NCBI GenBank assembly: GCA_020444545.1 | Contig: JAHLKT010000001.1 | Span: 906,560 to 970,559, forward strand | DNA: 64,000 bases | Reading direction: 5' to 3' | From: Desulfarculaceae bacterium | Lineage (GTDB): Bacteria; Desulfobacterota; Desulfarculia; Desulfarculales; Desulfarculaceae | Shown: piece by piece, positions 42,889 through 51,147 of the stretch | How the letters are laid out: every line of letters begins with the position of its first letter | Numbering within the stretch: position 1 is the first letter of the stretch | The notes under the pieces: model-generated | Told to the model about the DNA's origin: nothing | The model's database searches: none | Seen by the model: the letters and a program-made list of their open reading frames with translations, nothing else | Made by a program: the position numbers and the translations under genes

Positions 42889-44613
42889 ATGAGCGAATAC
42901 ACCAAGCCGGCAGTCGGGTTTTTCAGCCGAGCCGCGGCCCATGCGGTGATTCTCGCCCTGCGTGAGCGGGAAGAAATGTTTTTGGCCATGTGGCCGGTGC
43001 ACATGAAGGCGGCCGGATACCTGGAGCACACCACGGCCAAACGCGAAGACTGCGCCCAGGCCTTTTGGGGGGTGCTGGATCCGTTGTTCGTCTTTTTGGA
43101 AGAGTCGCAATCTCCTGATTTTTCACAACTGATCCTGAACGAGCGCGCCTACGCCCTATTCGCGGTCACCGAGGCCCGCCGTCACCGTTTCCGGGGCATA
43201 ACCGCCGAGATGTACCTGGGTTGTTTCAAGACCCTGGTCCATTGCCTGGAAGGGCTCATCCACGAGATGGACTACCCCTGGCGGGACAAGGCGGACGCCC
43301 TGAGGCTGCTGCGCAACTATCTGGACGCGGTGGAAACGGTCTTCATAGGCGACTGGACCACCATGAGCCAAAGGGAGGCGGATAATCACCTGGATGAAAC
43401 CAACCGCCGCCTCACCCTGGAGAAAAACAAGTATCAAAACATCCTGGAGTCCACCCGCGACCTGGTGTTGCTGACCGATGGCGAGGGCCTTATCCAGGAG
43501 ATAAACGCCGCGGCGCGCGCCTATTATGAGCAAGACGAGGTGCTGGGGGAGCCGTTCTGGCAGCTGCTGGGCCTGGAGGGACGCAAACTGGCCGAGGTAA
43601 CGCGCTACTATCCCGCCGGACACGCGCATGAAATCTCCCTGTTCGGTGAGGCGGCTTACTTCGTGCTCAAGATCATCCCCCTTTCCGAGGTGTCCCTGGC
43701 CTCTGATGGTTACATGGTGTTGCTCAATAATGTGAGCTGCGTGGTGGATCAACGGGAGCAGTTGGAAAAACGCGTCCAGCAACGCACCAGGGATCTGGAG
43801 GAATCGGGCAAGCTCTTCCGTTCGCTGTTCAAGGCCGCCGGCGAGGGCATCCTCCTGGTGGACACCAACTTCCGTATCGTGGAGGTGAACCACCGGGCCT
43901 GCGACATCTTCGGCATGCCTCCGGAACAATTCTTCAGGCAGGATGTCCTGTTGCTCACCGCTCCCAACGCCCGGGAAACCCTCAACCGGGTGATTCGGGG
44001 GCTGGACGAGGAGGAGATATGGGTGGGCGAGATGGCGGGGGTGGGCAACACCGGCGAAGAGTTTCCCATGGAGGTGACGGTCAACCGGGTGGACCTGGCC
44101 GAGCGCACCCTGTTCCATGTGGTGGTGCGCGACATCACTCCCCGCAAGGCCTTGGAGGAAAGCCTGCGCCGGGATAAGGTCCAGTTGGAGGAGATGAACG
44201 TCACCCTGCGCAACGTCATGAAAAACATAGGCAAAGAAAAGCAGGAGTTGGAACAGGCCATCACTCAAAACATTGAAAATTTTCTACTTACCGCTCTGGA
44301 CAAGATCAAGGATGAGCCTTCCCGGGACATCAGGGCCTCCTACTTGAACCTGATCCGCGATCAGCTGGTCGGCCTGACCAAGGGATTTTCCCGGGAGCTC
44401 GACCCCCGCTTGCTCACCCTCACCCGCACCGAAATGTTGGTTTGCCAGCTCATCCAGGCCGGCAGCTCCTCCAAGGAGATCGCCGAGAGCCTTAATCTGG
44501 CCCTGGACACGGTGCATTCCCACCGCAAGAACATCAGGCGCAAGCTGGATCTGCGCGGTCACGAGGTCAGTCTTTTCAGTTATCTCTCGGCCAAGCCCCT
44601 CGACAGGGACTAA
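42889..44613 (+). CDS. PAS-domain regulator with LuxR-type helix-turn-helix
   Basis: The 574-residue protein has a helical N-terminal domain (about 1-165, RsbRD/globin-sensor-like in length), a PAS domain at about 180-285 (YQNILESTRDLVLLTDGEG), a coiled linker (QREQLEKRVQQRTRDLEES), a second PAS at about 305-420 (LFRSLFKAAGEGILLVDTN), another coiled coil, and a C-terminal LuxR-type helix-turn-helix (LTRTEMLVCQLIQAGSSSKEI, LALDTVHSHRKNIRRKLDL). No membrane helices, so it senses a cytoplasmic signal. Its place just upstream of the TorD/molybdoenzyme operon suggests it controls that operon. Confidence 0.87.
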   Translation: MSEYTKPAVGFFSRAAAHAVILALREREEMFLAMWPVHMKAAGYLEHTTAKREDCAQAFWGVLDPLFVFLEESQSPDFSQLILNERAYALFAVTEARRHRFRGITAEMYLGCFKTLVHCLEGLIHEMDYPWRDKADALRLLRNYLDAVETVFIGDWTTMSQREADNHLDETNRRLTLEKNKYQNILESTRDLVLLTDGEGLIQEINAAARAYYEQDEVLGEPFWQLLGLEGRKLAEVTRYYPAGHAHEISLFGEAAYFVLKIIPLSEVSLASDGYMVLLNNVSCVVDQREQLEKRVQQRTRDLEESGKLFRSLFKAAGEGILLVDTNFRIVEVNHRACDIFGMPPEQFFRQDVLLLTAPNARETLNRVIRGLDEEEIWVGEMAGVGNTGEEFPMEVTVNRVDLAERTLFHVVVRDITPRKALEESLRRDKVQLEEMNVTLRNVMKNIGKEKQELEQAITQNIENFLLTALDKIKDEPSRDIRASYLNLIRDQLVGLTKGFSRELDPRLLTLTRTEMLVCQLIQAGSSSKEIAESLNLALDTVHSHRKNIRRKLDLRGHEVSLFSYLSAKPLDRD

Positions 44614-44753
44614 TGGTTAGCCGAACCTACCCAATAAATCCCCGCTAGCTCACCTTTGCCGATAACCTGCGCCCCTGAATAATAAAACAGATGGTATTTT
44701 CCGGGCCGTGCCCGCCATGAAGGGGCAGGCGGCCCACGAAGGCGAGGTGATCC

Positions 44754-45338
44754 ATGCCCGGCTTGGACCGATCCACCGAACTATTGGCCGCCCTGCGGGA
44801 CTTCTTCTTGGGGCCGGAGGCGGCCGCCTTACAAAGCGCGGCCGAGCGGCTGGCCCAGGCCGGGGGGAGTTCTTGCCCCGTGGCCGATTGGGATGAAGCG
44901 GAGTACGCCTTCAATCGCCTGTTCGTGGGCCCCATGGCTCCCCAAGCGCCTCCCTTTGCTTCGGTTTATCTGGAGACAGAGCCCAGGCTCATGGGGACCA
45001 GCACCTTGCAGGCCCGCCACCTCTACCAGATGGTGGGCCTGGTCAGCCCTTGGCAGGACACCCTGCCCGACGACCACCTGAGTCTGGAGTTGGACGCCTG
45101 TTTGCGCATACGCCAGGCCGCCCTGGCAGGGGCGTCTTCGGATTTGACCGAAATCTACGCCTACTTCCTGACCCAGCATATGGCTGGCTGGCTGCCCTTG
45201 TTCAGCCGCCGAGTGCGGGAAGCACCGGGCGTGGCCCCGATCATGGTCTGGGCGGTGGATGAGCTTAACAACTGGCTGCAAGCGGAAATGGCTTGGTTGA
45301 GCCCCGGCTGGTCTTCGCAGGCGGCTTCTTCGAATTGA
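44754..45338 (+). CDS. TorD/DmsD-family molybdoenzyme chaperone
   Basis: The 194-residue all-helical protein has the family motif region EYAFNRLFVGPMAPQAPPFAS near 53-73, YLETEPRLMG, then HLYQMVGL and the DDHLSLELDACL segment near 109. TorD-type chaperones hold the catalytic subunit until the molybdenum cofactor is inserted and guard its Tat signal. An AGGTG site precedes the ATG. It is followed 31 bases later by the catalytic subunit gene, which has a Tat signal, so the partner is clear. Confidence 0.88.
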   Translation: MPGLDRSTELLAALRDFFLGPEAAALQSAAERLAQAGGSSCPVADWDEAEYAFNRLFVGPMAPQAPPFASVYLETEPRLMGTSTLQARHLYQMVGLVSPWQDTLPDDHLSLELDACLRIRQAALAGASSDLTEIYAYFLTQHMAGWLPLFSRRVREAPGVAPIMVWAVDELNNWLQAEMAWLSPGWSSQAASSN

Positions 45339-45369
45339 TTGCAACCATTGGACAGGAGGTTCATGAACC

Positions 45370-47646
45370 ATGGCCCCCATTGATCGCAAATTTATCGAAC
45401 GGGCCCTGGCCTCGCCGGTAACCCGCCGCAAATTCCTGCAAGGGCTCCTGGTGAGCGGCGCATTGGCTTCCATGCCCGGCGGGTTGCTCAAGGCGGTGAC
45501 CAGCGAGGCGGGCATAACCTACGAGGGTAAATATCAGGTTTTCCGCAACGCCTGCCCCCGCAACTGCTACGACACCTGCAGCATCAAGACCTATGTCAAG
45601 GACGGGGTGGTGCAGTTCATCGAGGGGGCTCCGGAATCCACCTTCACCGCGGGCGCCCTGTGCGTAAAGGGCTTCTCCTATTGGCGCCGCGCCTACAGCC
45701 CGGACCGCATTAAGTACCCCATGGTGCAGCAGGGAAGGGGCAGCGGCAACTGGAAGCGGGTGAGCTGGGACGAGGCCATGACCAGGATCGCCAAGAAGAT
45801 CCTGGAGATCAAAAAGAAGGACGACTCCCTCTTGGGCCTGGGGCTCACCAAGTACTCGGGCAACTTCGGCATAACCAACTACGGGGTGGAGGGCATGATG
45901 TCCTCCCTGGGCTACACTACCCGTTTCGTGGGCACTCCCTGCTGGCCGGCGGGCATCGACGCCCAAAACTACGACCTGGGCAACATGTGGTGCAACGACC
46001 CCGAGGATTTTGTCCACGCCCGCTACGCCATCCTCTGGGGGGCCAACCCGGCCTGGTGCTCGGTGCACACCATGAAGTTCATCTACGAGGCCCAGGAGCG
46101 CGGCGCCAAGCTGGTGGTGGTCGACCCGGTCTTCAGCCAAACCGCGGCCAAGGCGGACGAGTATTGGCGGCCCAATACCGGCCAGGACGGCGCCCTGGCC
46201 TTGGGCATGTGCCGTCACATCCTGGACAAGGGGATGTACGACAAAGAGTTCGTCACCCAACACGCGGTGGGTTTCGAGGAGTTCGCCGAGTATCTGCGCC
46301 GCGAAGTCACGGTTGAGTGGGCCGCCCAAAAGAGCGGCATCCCGGCCCAGGACATTGCCAAGGTGGCCGAAGAGTTCGCCACCGCCAAACCGGCCACCAT
46401 CTGGATCGGCTACGGCCTGCAACGCCACGTCAACGGCGGGGCCATGGTGCGGGCCATCGACGCCCTGGTGGCCATGACCGGCAACGTGGGCAAGGTGGGC
46501 GGCGGAGCCCGCTACGGCCATCTGTACACTTGGGGCTTCAACTACCACGCCCTGATCCAAAAGCAACCGGAGGGCTCCAAGGGCTACGTGGGAGCCACCG
46601 GCCCCATGGGCGAGTTCGACACCGGCCAGGGAGCCAAGGCGGCCAAGTACAGCGACCGCGCGGTGAACATCAACCAAACCGCCCGCATGATTTTGGAAAC
46701 CAATGACCCGCCGGTGCGCATGCTCTGGGTCTCCTGCAAGAACCCCTTCAGCCAAGACTTTGACCTGACCATGCTCAAGAAGGCCTTCAAAAAGCTGGAG
46801 ATGGTGGTGGTGGTGGACCAGTTCTACAACCAAACCGTGGAGCAGGCCGACATCGTGCTGCCGGTGACCACCTTGCTCGAGGAATGGACCCAAAACGTCA
46901 GCTACTGGCACTACTGGATGTCCTTGAACGAACAGGCCATCAAGCCCATGTTCGAGTCCAAGAGCAACATCGAGATAGCGGCCCTGCTCTCGGCCAAGAT
47001 GAATCAGCTCTCGCCCGGCTCCTGCACCTTCTCCCCCAAGCTGAACAGCAAGAAGTGGATGGAGATGGAGTTCAACAAGGGCATCTACGACCTGTTCGGC
47101 ATCAAGAGCTGGCAGGATCTACGCAAGGGCCCGGTCAAGGCCAAGCTGGCCAGCTCGGCCGCCTGGCACGACTACAAGTTCAAGACCCCTTCGGGCAAGT
47201 ACGAGTTCAAGAGCGATCTGTGCAAGGAGCATGGCCACCAGGCCCTGCCCGAGTACCTGGCCAACCGCAAACCCTATGCGCCCTACCGGCTGCTGACCCC
47301 CCATTCCAAGTTCAACATCCACTCCCAGTTCCAGAACCTGGACTGGATGGCCGAGTTCAACCCCGAGCCCTTTGTTTACATCAACCCCAAGCTGGCGGCG
47401 AAAAAGGGCATCGCCGATGGATCGTTGGTCAAGCTCTCCAGCAAGGTGGGTGAGATGCAGATCAAGGCAAAGCTCACCGACAACGTGGCCCCGGACACCC
47501 TGCTGATGTACGAGGGTTGGTTCAACAAAAACCCTTATAACGTGCAAAACATGGTGGACGACACCTCCGCCGACATGGGCAAGTGGAAAACCGGCGCACC
47601 GGGGGTGGCTATTCATGACCAATTTTGCGACGTCAACCCGGCGTAG
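45370..47646 (+). CDS. DMSO-reductase-family Mo/W oxidoreductase, catalytic subunit
   Basis: The 758-residue exported enzyme has the Tat motif TRRKFLQG at 18-25, a 4Fe-4S site with Cys62, Cys66, Cys70 and Cys98, and long molybdopterin-binding domains (ILWGANPAWCSVHTMKF, LVVVDPVFSQTAAKADE, and a C-terminal domain from about 640). Alignment by eye to DmsA places Cys191 in VGTPCWPAG where DmsA has its serine ligand, so the metal is probably Cys-ligated as in polysulfide/thiosulfate reductases and acetylene hydratase. With B and C subunits downstream it should work at the outer face of the membrane, exchanging electrons with quinones. Substrate unknown: polysulfide, thiosulfate, arsenate or similar. 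Confidence 0.9.
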   Translation: MAPIDRKFIERALASPVTRRKFLQGLLVSGALASMPGGLLKAVTSEAGITYEGKYQVFRNACPRNCYDTCSIKTYVKDGVVQFIEGAPESTFTAGALCVKGFSYWRRAYSPDRIKYPMVQQGRGSGNWKRVSWDEAMTRIAKKILEIKKKDDSLLGLGLTKYSGNFGITNYGVEGMMSSLGYTTRFVGTPCWPAGIDAQNYDLGNMWCNDPEDFVHARYAILWGANPAWCSVHTMKFIYEAQERGAKLVVVDPVFSQTAAKADEYWRPNTGQDGALALGMCRHILDKGMYDKEFVTQHAVGFEEFAEYLRREVTVEWAAQKSGIPAQDIAKVAEEFATAKPATIWIGYGLQRHVNGGAMVRAIDALVAMTGNVGKVGGGARYGHLYTWGFNYHALIQKQPEGSKGYVGATGPMGEFDTGQGAKAAKYSDRAVNINQTARMILETNDPPVRMLWVSCKNPFSQDFDLTMLKKAFKKLEMVVVVDQFYNQTVEQADIVLPVTTLLEEWTQNVSYWHYWMSLNEQAIKPMFESKSNIEIAALLSAKMNQLSPGSCTFSPKLNSKKWMEMEFNKGIYDLFGIKSWQDLRKGPVKAKLASSAAWHDYKFKTPSGKYEFKSDLCKEHGHQALPEYLANRKPYAPYRLLTPHSKFNIHSQFQNLDWMAEFNPEPFVYINPKLAAKKGIADGSLVKLSSKVGEMQIKAKLTDNVAPDTLLMYEGWFNKNPYNVQNMVDDTSADMGKWKTGAPGVAIHDQFCDVNPA

Positions 47647-47658
47647 GGAGGTGGCCTG

Positions 47659-48225
47659 ATGAGTAAGAAACAAGCCGGTTTTTATATCGACGCGCAACGC
47701 TGCATCGGATGCTACTCCTGCGCCATGGCCTGTAAAAACCAGTACCACCAGGAGCCGGGGGTGCATTGGCGCTATGTCTATCCCCTCAAGGAGGAGATAT
47801 ATCCCCACCGCGAGCGGGCCTGGATGTCCCTGGCCTGCAACCACTGCGAGCATCCAACCTGCCTAGAGGTCTGCCCGGTGGAGGCCTATTACAAGCGGGA
47901 AAAGGACGGGGTGGTGGTCCACGAGCAGGAAAAGTGCATCGGTTGCCAAAACTGCATCCGCTCCTGCCCCTACGGCGCGCCCCGCTTCAACCCGGCCCGA
48001 CACCAGGCGGAGAAATGCAGCATGTGCTACCAGCGGCTGGATGCGGGCCTCAAGCCGGCCTGCGTGCAGGGCTGCCCCACCTACGCCTTGCAGTTCATTG
48101 AGGACATGGCCTCGTTCGACCAGTCGGGCAAGGTGCAATACCTCGCCGGGTTCCCGCGCTTCCCCGAACTCAACCCTTCGGTCCGCTTCCGGCCTCCCCG
48201 AGAGCCGCGCGAGGTAAGGAGATAA
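47659..48225 (+). CDS. DmsB/PsrB-type four-cluster ferredoxin subunit
   Basis: The 188-residue electron-transfer subunit has sixteen cysteines in four groups: CIGCYSCAMACKNQ near 16, CNHCEHPTCLEVCP near 60, CIGCQNCIRSCPYG near 93, and CSMC with ACVQGCP near 116-134. These bind four [4Fe-4S] clusters linking the catalytic and membrane subunits. No signal peptide, so it is co-exported with the catalytic subunit. GGGAGG precedes the ATG, 12 bases after the previous stop. Confidence 0.94.
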   Translation: MSKKQAGFYIDAQRCIGCYSCAMACKNQYHQEPGVHWRYVYPLKEEIYPHRERAWMSLACNHCEHPTCLEVCPVEAYYKREKDGVVVHEQEKCIGCQNCIRSCPYGAPRFNPARHQAEKCSMCYQRLDAGLKPACVQGCPTYALQFIEDMASFDQSGKVQYLAGFPRFPELNPSVRFRPPREPREVRR

Positions 48226-48230
48226 GCCAG

Positions 48231-49037
48231 ATGGTGTTCACGGATTTTTCCCTGGTAGTGTTCTCCACCCTGGCCCAGTTGGCCGTGGGGCTCACGGTAA
48301 TGGCCGCCCTGCAACCGCGAGCCGCCGGTGAGAGCGGCGAAGTCAAACTGAAGGTGGAATGGGTGACCGCCGGTTTGATCCTGGCCGCCGCCTTAATGGC
48401 CAGCATGTTCCACCTGGGGCACCCCTCGGGCAGCCCCAGGGCCCTGGTGCACCTGAGCACCTCCTGGCTGTCACGGGAAATACTGGCCTTTGGTTGCTTC
48501 GGCGGGGTGCTGGTGCTGGCCTTTTTAACCCTCTGGAAAAACAGCGGGGGCAGTTCGCTGTTGATCAGGCTCACCGCGGCGGTGGGTTTGGCCGCCCTGC
48601 TGGTCTCGGGCATGGTTTACGCGCCTCCCAGCTTCCCGGCGCTGAACAACGGCGTGCCCGTGCTGTTCTTCCTGCTCACCGCCTTTATCCTGGGCTCGGC
48701 CTTTGGGGCCTACTTCGTGGGCGCCGAGCGGCAGGGGCTGTTGGTCAAGGTGCTCGCCACCAGCCTGGTGGTGGGGCTAGTGGTCAATCTGATCCTGCCC
48801 TCCATCTGGCTATCCGGCGGCACCGTGGCCCGCATGACCGGGGCCAACTTCTACGGCTCCTGGCTCTACTGGCTGCGCATCGCCGGCGAGTTCGTGGTGC
48901 CCCTGGCCGTGCTGGGCGCCTGGAAAAAAATACCGGCCTGGCTGCCCATCCTGCTTCTTTTGGGCGAGGCGGCGGGCCGCATCATGTTCCTGAACAGCGT
49001 GGTGCACACCGCCACCAACTTGGGCGGACTCTACTAA
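48231..49037 (+). CDS. DmsC-type membrane anchor subunit
   Basis: The 268-residue protein has about eight membrane helices and the DmsC pattern: TDFSLVVFSTLAQLAVGLTV at the start, MFHLGHPSGSPRALVHLSTSWLSRE near 61-85, and the C-terminal AAGRIMFLNSV. DmsC anchors the complex and exchanges electrons with menaquinone. AGGAGATAA precedes the start. It ends the operon; an imperfect 16-bp hairpin follows at 49047-49094. Confidence 0.88.
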   Translation: MVFTDFSLVVFSTLAQLAVGLTVMAALQPRAAGESGEVKLKVEWVTAGLILAAALMASMFHLGHPSGSPRALVHLSTSWLSREILAFGCFGGVLVLAFLTLWKNSGGSSLLIRLTAAVGLAALLVSGMVYAPPSFPALNNGVPVLFFLLTAFILGSAFGAYFVGAERQGLLVKVLATSLVVGLVVNLILPSIWLSGGTVARMTGANFYGSWLYWLRIAGEFVVPLAVLGAWKKIPAWLPILLLLGEAAGRIMFLNSVVHTATNLGGLY

Positions 49038-49046
49038 ACTGCTTTC

Positions 49047-49094
49047 CCCGGCTGGGACGAAACCATACGGCCTACCCCTTTCGTCCCGGCCGGG
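49047..49094 (+). terminator. Hairpin after the molybdoenzyme operon
   Basis: CCCGGCTGGGACGAAA (49047-49062) pairs with TTTCGTCCCGGCCGGG (49079-49094), 16 bp with one G-T pair, ten bases after the DmsC-type stop. Only a weak T-rich stretch follows (TATTTCC), so termination may be partial. Confidence 0.55.
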
Positions 49095-49189
49095 TATTTC
49101 CTGCATGGCGTTTTGGCCTTCCCTCCTTTTTCTGTCGGAAAACAAAAAGTGACCAATGGATCAGGGCAGGTCTTTTTATGCCGATCTAA

Positions 49190-49310
49190 AACGCCACGGC
49201 GGCAGCGTTCGAGGTGGGCTTTGAAAGCCTTCCTCAGTTCAGCCGCGAGTACCGCCCCGTTTCGGGGCGCCGCCGTTGCACTACATCCAGAAACGGCGCC
49301 AAGTTGTTGT
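49190..49310 (+). pseudogene. Remnant of an AraC-family regulator (C-terminal HTH)
   Basis: From 49193 one frame reads ATAAAFEVGFESLPQFSREY, and from 49258 a different frame reads RFGAPPLHYIQKRR. Joined, they are the second helix-turn-helix of an AraC protein (usual pattern AAF-VGFES--QFSREYRR-FGAPP) split by a frameshift near 49251-49258. A stop codon at 49187 cuts it from anything upstream, and no start or N-terminal domain remains. It is a decayed gene, possibly a former regulator of the neighbouring locus. Confidence 0.68.
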
Positions 49311-49572
49311 TGGTCAAAGAGGATAAGAACCTGATTAACGATTGATTGTGCAGGGTTCAAGGCTAAGTCTGAATAAATTGGTCAACTGTGTGCTAAGCAC
49401 CTTTAATTTTTCCCAAGCACCTCCATCTCAACAGGGGCTGAGGCCCCTAGAGGTGATCAGGCCCGAGGTCTACAGGGAATGTGTCCATTAGCAAAAACCG
49501 AATCTTGTCCCAAACGCTTTGACGACGTACACTTTCAGGACCATCTTGGTTCACATCTACCGGAAGCGAGCT
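49311..49572. other. Leader region of the polysaccharide locus
   Basis: No gene. It contains a third copy of TGTGCTAAGCA (49389-49399) and a perfect hairpin, AGGGGC-TGAG-GCCCCT (49433-49448), about 125 bases before the first glycosyltransferase. No JUMPstart/ops element was found. Confidence 0.4.
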
Positions 49573-51075
49573 ATGGACAAGGCGACCAAAATAGCCGTGA
49601 TAAGCACTATCGCCACAGGCGGGGCCGGCATTGCCGCCTTGCGGGTGCACCAGGGCTATTTGCGGGCCGGTTACCAGAGCAGCTTTTACGTGCTGGAACC
49701 TGGGCAGGACAGTGCGTATTTGCCTCTGGCCTTGCCATCCAGCTTTGACACCACTCAGCTTTTCTGGACGCCCTGGCTTTTCGAGCACTGGGGCAACCTG
49801 GCCGACCAAGACAAGATGAGTCTGGGGGGCTGCCCCTTGTTTTCCGACACCCTGAGCGGTATCGCTTGCCTATCGCCCCGGGCCGAAGAGATAAAAACGG
49901 CGGATCTGATTCACGTGCATTGGATGCCGGGCACCCTGTTCGCGCCTGGGTTTTTCGACCTGCTGCGCGATAAGAAGGTGATTTGGACTCTGCACGACAT
50001 GAACGCCTTCACCGGAGGGTGCCACTATCACCTGACTTGCCGCAACTTCGAAACCGGCTGCGGCAACTGCCCCCTGCTGGCCCAACCCGGCGCGGACGAT
50101 TTGACCCGAAAAGCGGTCGAGTTCAAGCGGGAGCTTTATAACCAACTCGATCTTCGCATCGTAACCCCCAGCCAATGGCTGGCCGACAATGCGGCGGCCA
50201 GCGCCCTGCTCAAGGACTTCCCCATATCCGTGGTTCCCAATATCCACGATTTGGAAATCTTCCATCCCATGGAGCGCAAGGCCCTGCGCCAGGAGCACGG
50301 GATTTTACCCGCTGACTTAGTGATCCTAGCGGGGATGGAGCACTTCCAGAACAAAACCAAAAACAGCCAAGGACTGGTCAAGGCCTTGGAACTGCTGGCC
50401 GAGGCCAGGCCCAAGACCATGCCCACCGTAATTACCTTCGGACAGGGAGAGGTGAGCATAAAGGGGCTCTCTCACCGTCACCTGGGCTACATCACCTCGC
50501 AGGAAAAGCTGGCCGACTGGTACGCCATGGCCGATCTTTTCGTGCACCCTTCCCTGCTGGACAACCTCCCCAACACTTTGTGCGAGGCGCAATGTTGCGG
50601 CACTCCAGTCGTCGCTTTTGACGTGGGAGGCAATCGGGAGGCCTTCCTGCCGGACTCCTCCGGCTTCCTGGTGGCGGAAAAGTCTCCCCAGGCTTTGATG
50701 CTGGCCATGATGCAGGCCATTAAGCGTCGCGGCCGGCTGAAACGAATGCGCAAGAAAGCGCACAAGTTCGCGGCGGAAAGGTTTGCCGACCAAGCGGTCA
50801 TTCCCCAGTATCTCGCGGTGGCGGAAAGCCAATCGCCACCTCGCGAGTTTCGGCCCGAAGTCACCGAGAAGCTGGGAACCCTGCTGTGCCACAACCAAAT
50901 GGACAGCCTGTGCCTGGCGGCGCGCAAAGCCGCCCAAGTGGGAATGCAACACGCGAACCTGGACCAGCTCGGGGGGAAAGCAAGCCAGCTCAGGGAAAGG
51001 CTGGACCACATAAACCGGGGACTGGCCGAGGTTTCCCACCGGGCCGCCGTGCTGTTCCATTCCCAGGCCAAGTGA
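49573..51075 (+). CDS. Glycosyltransferase family 4 (WcaC-like)
   Basis: The 500-residue GT-B enzyme has the N-terminal lobe IAVISTIATGGAGIAALRVHQ, the cysteine-rich WTLHDMNAFTGGCHYHLTC and GCGNCPLL near 137-165 shared by the WcaC-like subgroup, and the nucleotide-sugar motif region HPSLLDNLPNTLCEAQCCGTP near 330. An extra C-terminal helical tail of about 80 residues follows the GT4 core. ATG 49573 with GGAAG upstream is preferred to TTG 49519. Its nearest relative in the window is the enzyme at 51148-52410, encoded on the other strand and converging on it. Confidence 0.88.
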   Translation: MDKATKIAVISTIATGGAGIAALRVHQGYLRAGYQSSFYVLEPGQDSAYLPLALPSSFDTTQLFWTPWLFEHWGNLADQDKMSLGGCPLFSDTLSGIACLSPRAEEIKTADLIHVHWMPGTLFAPGFFDLLRDKKVIWTLHDMNAFTGGCHYHLTCRNFETGCGNCPLLAQPGADDLTRKAVEFKRELYNQLDLRIVTPSQWLADNAAASALLKDFPISVVPNIHDLEIFHPMERKALRQEHGILPADLVILAGMEHFQNKTKNSQGLVKALELLAEARPKTMPTVITFGQGEVSIKGLSHRHLGYITSQEKLADWYAMADLFVHPSLLDNLPNTLCEAQCCGTPVVAFDVGGNREAFLPDSSGFLVAEKSPQALMLAMMQAIKRRGRLKRMRKKAHKFAAERFADQAVIPQYLAVAESQSPPREFRPEVTEKLGTLLCHNQMDSLCLAARKAAQVGMQHANLDQLGGKASQLRERLDHINRGLAEVSHRAAVLFHSQAK

Positions 51076-51147
51076 CCCCAGCCCCCAGGGCTCTCTTTAA
51101 TAATTTATTTCCCGGGAATTACCGCGCCCCGCCTGCCCGGCGGGAGC

